A DNA stretch of 64,000 nt, taken from Volutella citrinella. Lineage: Eukaryota; Ascomycota; Sordariomycetes; Hypocreales; Nectriaceae. The notes below the pieces were generated by a model. It searched no databases. It had not been told where the DNA came from and was given only the letters and a program-made list of their open reading frames with translations. The position numbers and the translations under genes are program-made. Where the stretch lies: the NCBI GenBank assembly GCA_034401135.1, contig JAWZSP010000002.1:3906001-3970000 (forward strand), read 5' to 3'. Shown in pieces: positions 58,360 through 64,000 of the stretch (the first letter of the stretch is position 1; every line of letters begins with the position of its first letter).

Positions 58360-59967
58360 ATGTTTGACTCGTCCGACTCGGACAAGGCGGTGCCCGGCGT
58401 CAGCACCGAGAAGCTCCCCAACAAGTCCAACCAGGACGTCGAGGTTGGACAGTCCGGCCTCGACCGCACCCTCCATGCCCGTCATCTTCAGTTCATCGCC
58501 GTGGGTAGGTCAACCTGGCTCCCTTTTCCATGATGGGGCCCCAGCAGAAGCTCACATTCCCTCCCAGGCGGTACCATTGGTACTGGTCTCTTCCTAGGTA
58601 TCGGCGGAGCCCTCGCCACGGCCGGCCCCGTCTCGCTCCTCATCGCCTTCATCTTCATGGGCAGCGTCGTCTACTCCATTATGGTCTCGCTCGGCGAGAT
58701 GGCCGCCTACATGCCCCTTGACGGCTCCTTTACCGCCTACGCCACCCGCTTCGTCGACCCTACCTTCGGCTTCTCCATGGGCTGGATCTACTGGTTCAGT
58801 TGGTCCATCACCTTCGCCCTCGAGCTCGTCGCCGCCGGTCTCATCATCCAGTACTGGAGCCCCGACCTCAGCGTGGGCATCTGGATCACCGTCTTCCTCG
58901 TCACCTTCACCGCGCTCAACTTCCTGCCCGTTCGGTGGTTCTCCGAGATTGAGATGTGGTTCTCCATGATCAAGGTGGTCACCATTGTCGGCTTCATCAT
59001 CTTTGCCATCTGCGTCAACGCCGGTGTTGGCGACGAGGGCTACATTGGATTCAAGTACTGGAAGAACCCTGGCCCATTTGCTGCCTCGCAGGTCGAGGGT
59101 GATACTGGAAAATTTGTCGGCTTCTGGTCTGTGCTGGTCACGGCCGGCTTCAGTTACATGGGCACTGAGCTCGTCGGAATCGGTGCCGGCGAGACAGTCA
59201 ACCCCCGCAAGGCCATCCCCGAGGCCGTCCGCTGGACCTTTTGGGGCATCTTTGGTCTGTTCGTCGCCAGTGTCTTCTTCGTCGGCATCAACATCCCCTA
59301 TACGGCCGAAGCCCTGCAGAACACCGCCCGCGATGCTTCGGCCTCGCCTTTTGTCATTGTCGCCATGCGCGCCGGAGTGCCCGTCCTTCCCCACATCATC
59401 AACGCGGTGCTCCTGACCGCAGTGCTTTCGGCCGCCATGTCCAACATCTACTCCAGCAGCCGTATCATGATTGCCCTGGCCAACGAAGGTCTCGCCCCGG
59501 CCTTTATGAAGAAGACCAACCGATTCGGTACCCCGTACTACGCCGTTGGTGCATGTGCCATTCTTGGCCCCTTTGCCTACCTCAACCTTTCGTCCAGCGG
59601 CGCCGTCGCTTTCAACTGGCTTCTTCAAATCAGCGCCACTGCCAGTTTCATCACCTGGACCCTGATCAGCATGTGCCACATTCGATTCCAGAAGGCCATG
59701 GCTGTCCAGGGCATGGATCGCAAGCTACTTCCCTACCTTGCGCCTCTGCAGCCCTACTTTTCCTGGTATGGCATGTTCTTCAACGGTCTTATTCTCATCA
59801 CTAGCGGCTTCACCGTTTTCTTCGACTGGGACACGAGCGCATTCTTCTCCTCCTACGTCAGCCTCATGCTCTGGATTGTGCTCTGGGTTGGACACAAGAT
59901 TTACTCACGATCCAAGATGATTCCGCTGGCGGAGATTGATCTGACGACTGGTCGCTCGGATATGTAG
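58360..59967 (+). CDS. Amino-acid permease (yeast AAT family)
   Basis: Twelve-span APC-superfamily permease of the plasma membrane. Two exons are inferred: 58360-58504 and 58568-59967, 514 residues. Donor GTAGGT and acceptor CCCAG restore GGTIGTGLFLGIG. Conserved YAT blocks are HLQFIAVGGTIGTGLFLGIG, MVSLGEMAAYMPLDGSF, RFVDPTFGFSMGWIYWFSW, FSYMGTELVGIGAGETVNPR and SAAMSNIYSSSR. The N-terminal tail has several Lys and Ser residues, as in permeases controlled by ubiquitin. Which amino acid it carries cannot be read. It is the only transporter close to the NRPS-like gene, but a link is not implied. Confidence 0.94.
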
Positions 59968-60106
59968 GCGGTTTTAGGGAAAAGCAGGAAAAGCATCCGT
60001 CTGTAAAAATAGTAATATTTGGTTGTGTAGATTTGTGCTAGAGTAATACGAGATACCCTATACGCCTTGGAAGTTGGTGACATTCGACGTTTGCAACCGG
60101 GCTGAG

Positions 60107-60673
60107 TCAGTGGTTTCCCTCTGTCACTCCTTGGCTAAGGGCAAGATCCCGCTTTCCTTGAGAGATACAGTCGTATATGTCTTGCGCAGTTGCGATGCTC
60201 CCTGAGGTCTTGCGAATGAAGGCCAGGATCTGCTTTGGGGCAACCCCTATGCTGGCGAGGTTATGGATATGAGAAACGTCAGACTTGGAGAGTTGACGAT
60301 GGCCGTGGTGAGCTTCTGGGCATGGACTTGGCTCGTGATTATGGCTGTTGTCCTGGGTGCCTGGGCGGTGGCGGAGGGACCACGAAGCCTTAGATAGGCT
60401 CTCCATTGCGATGATAGAGAAATTGCAGCCAACGCGCCGTGATGAGGTTTTCCTCTTCTTCCCTCTTATAACAGGTGACCCACGCCGGTCACACATATAC
60501 TAAATACCTCTTCGCCCGCTTGTGGTCTTCCGCGACCTTCCTGTGACGAAGGCATAGCCCCGCGGTCTAGCCCATTCGTTGATCGCGCATCTGAGTGCCT
60601 CCCGAGAGTCGCACTGGCCCTCTGGCGGCAGGCAGTCTTTAGGGAAGCTAGGAGGTGCTTCAGATGGTTCCAT
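60107..60673 (-). pseudogene. Relic of MULE transposase FAR1-type N-terminal domain
   Basis: In one frame from the ATG at 60673 down to 60107, the peptide matches the FAR1-like DNA-binding start of fungal Mutator-like (MULE) transposases as I know them. LPPEGQCDSREALRCAINEW and PRGYAFVTGRSRKTTSGRR come first. A TAG stop at 60502-60500 interrupts it, then the same frame resumes with YMCDRRGSP, RKTSSRRVGCNFSII, HNHEPS, HRQLSKSDVSHI, GVAPKQILAFIRK and DIYDCISQGKRDL. The frame ends right after this domain. No DDE transposase core follows, because the permease gene's 3' flank begins. It is therefore both truncated and nonsense-interrupted. No terminal inverted repeats were found. Confidence 0.75.
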
Positions 60674-60754
60674 TAATTGTGGTGCGATTGACCTTGGAAA
60701 GTAGGTGTCGGGGTTGTGTTGGATACAAATCGGGCCCATCTCTTGATGCCACAC

Positions 60755-62523
60755 CTGGGTAGGTCACATTGTGGCGGGCTGCACCTCCTGACCTGAGGCA
60801 ACTTGCCCGCACTGTGGTACCAAAAGTCACGTGAATTACTCGCACCGCTATCGGTGGGCGTATTACGCCCTGCCATGCATGATGCATAATTATTCTTGTC
60901 CTGCCACTTTCTGTCACTTGCTGCCACTGATCAGGACGACCTGGCCGACGACGTCTACTGTCCCCGTGTCTATTCGTACCTTCGACATAGGCTGATTCCA
61001 AATCTCTGAGCTCTTCGATTTAAACAGCGCATTCTCTTCCCAACCCCACGTGGGGCTGTAGTCATACGCAATGCGCGGGGATGGAAGAGGCAACACCTAG
61101 GATGGCAACATCACACGCGACCTTCGCCATTCGTCGGACCATCGGCGACGGAACATCGGGGATGACGCTCATGTGGGCTCTTCGGAGGCTGTGTTTGGAC
61201 AACGCGATGAGCTGGATGCGATGGTTGCAGCCAATGCCGTCGTGATCGGCTCCAGCGTGGGTGGCATCACGGCCAATTGGCGACTCCGTGGCCGTCGTGG
61301 TTGCGACTTAATTGCCCAGCCGCTAGATCACGCAATCGTCATGTCGTGGGGAATGGTGCCGCACCGGTGCCGAACAGGCAACAACCATCTCGTTCCTTGG
61401 ATTGATCCGCGATGAGCGCTCGACGACTGGCCACAACTCTCCACACGTGTGGCACTGCGTTGCGGGGTGGTGTTTTGGAGTCATGAGTATCCTTTGTGCA
61501 GTCTCCGATGCGTGGTCTCACACGAGAAGTTCACCTTGCTTTTGATTGCATCAGACTCAAATCTCCCGCTGCCCCGGCTTATCAGCGACCCGATTCCGAT
61601 TGGCTGTCTGCTGCAGGTTCCTGGAGCAGCAGCAGCTGCTAGCAGCCCTTGACATAAGCACGTGAAAGTCATTCCAAATTGTTGGGTGGCCTCACGGCGT
61701 CATGGCTGTTCGACGCAAGCTCGGAAACGCGCCTCCACGTCGGCGAGGTCCCGCGGGCAATGGCGACATTCCGTCTTCGTCCAATCTGCTGCTCACAGAG
61801 ATATCTGGTGACTGACAGTCGCTGCCGAGCCTGCACCTGCCGCCTCCATGGGAACTTTCCTCCAACCTCAATGGGACCCCTCCATCCGGGGGCAGGGAAC
61901 TTTTAGTTTGCTATGCCGCATTAAGGTGTCGGTCGTGCGGTCCGGGGTTCGTGGCGGTCGACTGGCAACCCAATCAAGGCCGGCCAATGGCCCTAAACGT
62001 GGGGGCTTGACCTCAACACAAAGCTCTGAAATGATAATTTTTGGCACCAGCACAGAGAGCGCAAAGCGCACCGTTGCGCTGCCGGCCGTGTCTCACAAGG
62101 CGGTGGCGACGTTGCGACCAAGATCGGAGGCCGTCGTCACCACCTCTTGGTGTGGAGGGGCATCGTTACTTGTTTAAAGGTCACTGTTGCCTCCCAATAT
62201 TGGGCTTGACGCCATGCCACCTTCATCGACCGAAATCCTGTGCCCCTCCTCCCGAGGACTGACACGGCCACTTCCTGTCCCGCCCGGAGCCATTGGTGCC
62301 AGAAACCAGGCTCATCCTGATCCTCCACGTCTCCCCTCGATATCCACCGCCCACTGTTCCGATAGCCTCCGTCTGCGCCTTGTTGGGGCGGTCCCAGACC
62401 CATCGACTGACGGCCCCGGGGAGCTTGGTCGCGTGACCCACCCTGGCGTGTGCCGTTTCTACCTCCCCGTCTTCCCTCGACCGCCTCTTTCTCCCCTTTC
62501 CTGCCTCTGCATACTCCTCAAAG
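60755..62523. promoter_or_regulatory. Upstream region of the NRPS-like gene
   Basis: 1.8 kb with no supported gene. The final ~200 bp (about 62310-62520) are pyrimidine-rich, as in a leader. Confidence 0.45.
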
Positions 62524-64000
62524 ATGGCCATAATCGACGTCAACAGGGACCTGGCTGCCTTGTTTGAGCAGCAGGCCGCGGCCACGCCGGATGCCATTGC
62601 GCTCGAGGACGAGAATAGAAGCCTCACCTACGCCGAGCTCGACAGGGAAACATGGGCTCTGGCCGACCAATTGCGTGATCATGGTGTCGGCCGCGATGAC
62701 CTCGTCGGCGTTCTCATGTGCCGGAGCGCCGAATACGTGATTAGTTCGCTCGCAGCTCTTCGCGCCGGCGGCGCCTTTCTCGTGCTCGAGCTTGCCTACC
62801 CTCCCGCCCTCCTCCGCGACGTTATCGAAGATGCCAAACCCACTGTCATTGTGACCCAGTCGGCGCACGCACGCCAGATCAAGGCCGACGTGCCCATCAT
62901 CATTATTGACGACAATGAAAAGGCCGAAAAGAAGACGTCTGGCCATGCCGTTGACCACCGACGCCCCCTGCCTGCCGACGATGACCTCGAGCGACTGGCC
63001 TTTGTGTCGTACTCGTCCGGCACCACCGGCCACCCCAAGGGCATCATGAACCCCCACAGGGCTGCCGTGCGCTCCTATGATTTGAGATTCCGTGTTAGCA
63101 ACCTTGAGCCCGGTGACAGGGTCGCTTGCAATGTCTTTTTCGTCTGGGAGATCCTCCGCCCTCTGCTGCGTGGAGCCACCGTGTTTGCAGTCCCCGACCG
63201 AGTTAGCTACGACCCCACTGCTCTCGTCGAGCTGCTGGCGGCCCGAAAGATTACCGATACCCTCATGACACCGACTTTGCTGGCCACTGTGCTGTCGCGA
63301 CACCCCAATCTTGGTGAAAAGCTCCCAGAGCTGCGATCGCTGTGGCTCAATGGCGAGGTCGTGTCCACAGACCTCGCTCGCCGTGCCATTGCTGCGCTTC
63401 CCAAGACTCGCCTTTTGAACGTGTATAGTGCTAGCGAGACTCACGAAGTCGCCGCTGGAGAGATCCAGAGCTTCATTGACTATGATGCGTCCGTGTGCCC
63501 GGTCGGCCCCACCACCGACCCCGAACATACCTACATCCTCGATGAGGCCGGCAACCGCTTGGGCCCTGGCGTGAGTGGTGAACTTTTTGTCGGTGGCGAT
63601 CTTCTCGCTCGAGGATATCTTAACCTGCCCGAGACGACGGCTAAGGCCTTCCAGCCTGATCCTTATGAGAGAAGGCCGGGTGCGCGCATGTACCGAACGG
63701 GAGACATGGCCCGGATACTCCCCAACGGACTTCTCGAGATCACTGGTCGGGTGGGTGGAATGATTAAGACGCGTGGATACACTGTGCAGCCAGGTGCTGT
63801 GGAGAGCGCCATCAAGAAGCATCTTGCCGTCCGTGACTGTGCTGTTATTGCCCACGGCGAAGGTCTCCAACGACAGCTGGTGGCATATATAATTCGCGAG
63901 CCGGGAGAGCAGCATGCCCGAACGATTCCCGTCATCGACGAGTATGGCTACAGCCCTGTGGCCCGGCGTGCGCTCTCTGCCCACCTGGCGCATTACATGA
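62524..64000 (+). CDS. NRPS-like adenylating enzyme, partial (runs off right edge)
   Basis: A frame from ATG 62524 stays open to the window end (492 codons, no stop). It is an adenylation domain: LTYAELDRETWALADQL, then FVSYSSGTTGHPKGIMNPH (P-loop A3), NVFFVWEILRPLLRGATVF (A4), LLNVYSASETHEVA (A5), SGELFVGGDLLARGYLNLPE (A6), MYRTGDMARILPNGLLEITG (A7) and GRVGGMIKTRGYTVQP (A8). It activates an acid as an acyl-AMP. At the A4 position where amino-acid-activating NRPSs have the conserved Asp of FDxS, this protein has Val, so a non-alpha-amino-acid substrate is likely. The N-terminus begins with the A domain and no condensation domain. Thiolation and reductase parts, as in fungal A-T-R enzymes, would lie beyond the edge. 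Confidence 0.9.
   Translation, partial: MAIIDVNRDLAALFEQQAAATPDAIALEDENRSLTYAELDRETWALADQLRDHGVGRDDLVGVLMCRSAEYVISSLAALRAGGAFLVLELAYPPALLRDVIEDAKPTVIVTQSAHARQIKADVPIIIIDDNEKAEKKTSGHAVDHRRPLPADDDLERLAFVSYSSGTTGHPKGIMNPHRAAVRSYDLRFRVSNLEPGDRVACNVFFVWEILRPLLRGATVFAVPDRVSYDPTALVELLAARKITDTLMTPTLLATVLSRHPNLGEKLPELRSLWLNGEVVSTDLARRAIAALPKTRLLNVYSASETHEVAAGEIQSFIDYDASVCPVGPTTDPEHTYILDEAGNRLGPGVSGELFVGGDLLARGYLNLPETTAKAFQPDPYERRPGARMYRTGDMARILPNGLLEITGRVGGMIKTRGYTVQPGAVESAIKKHLAVRDCAVIAHGEGLQRQLVAYIIREPGEQHARTIPVIDEYGYSPVARRALSAHLAHYM

Noticed and set aside
58594..59679. 361-codon minus-strand frame
   Set aside because: Antisense shadow of the amino-acid permease, composed mostly of Gly/Asp/Glu.
62518..63993. 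491-codon open frame on the minus strand
   Set aside because: It is antisense to the NRPS-like gene. The plus strand shows all adenylation motifs in order, while the minus-strand translation has no recognisable domain. GC-rich C-ending codons commonly leave such antisense frames open.
1..64000. tRNA, rRNA and CRISPR arrays
   Set aside because: I looked by eye for T-loop GTTCRA boxes with cloverleaf arms, rRNA-like blocks and regularly spaced direct repeats and found none. A covariance-model search would be needed to exclude tRNAs.

Overview
This window reads as nuclear DNA of a filamentous ascomycete (Pezizomycotina). Sordariomycetes, perhaps Hypocreales, fits best, but the species cannot be named from sequence alone. 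Coding regions are GC-rich with C-ending codons. Introns are short (about 45-155 bp) with GTRNGT-like donors, CTAAC/CTRAC branch sites and YAG acceptors. Families typical of these fungi are present: HET domain, PigL_N-like N-terminus, Atg17, Pns1 and a fungal NRPS-like adenylating enzyme. Genes lie on both strands without operons. I found no rRNA, tRNA, CRISPR array or intact transposon. Exon joins below were worked out by reading frames and splice signals; none has transcript support.

Layout. (A) 952-9607 is a likely catabolic group: a GH78 alpha-L-rhamnosidase and a GH3 (PA14) beta-glucosidase, both on the minus strand and both without a signal peptide, and a divergent MAL-type MFS sugar transporter. 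The promoter between the glucosidase and the transporter carries two TTCGGCCGAA-type dyads and three CreA-like CTGGGG sites. The model is uptake of intact rhamnosyl-glucosides and hydrolysis inside the cell. (B) 10-15.4 kb holds an orphan membrane protein with a possible Kex2 site, a HET-domain protein and an F-box/nucleotidyltransferase-like orphan. (C) 17-29.4 kb holds a PAP2/Aur1-like membrane protein, a vacuolar-type M28 aminopeptidase, a PigL_N-like protein, a gene-poor 4.5 kb and a BTB/POZ protein. (D) 30-41 kb holds anthranilate synthase component I, two adjacent RING proteins, a hotdog thioesterase, a cytosolic IlvD/Edd-type dehydratase, a NiCoT nickel/cobalt transporter and a Cys-rich gene with an in-frame stop near its 5' end.

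(E) 44.9-53.7 kb holds a calpain-like protease, ATG17, a 91-residue single-span membrane protein and the choline-transporter-like PNS1 with a polyglutamine tract. (F) 53.7-64 kb is mostly intergenic. It contains an amino-acid permease, a nonsense-interrupted relic of a MULE transposase FAR1-type domain, and the start of an NRPS-like adenylating enzyme that runs off the right edge.

The most interesting leads are the intracellular rhamnoside-use group with its dyad promoter, the NRPS-like enzyme lacking the usual amino-acid-binding Asp, the interrupted Cys-rich gene, and the inverted repeat upstream of the dehydratase. Nothing here proves a wholly new system.
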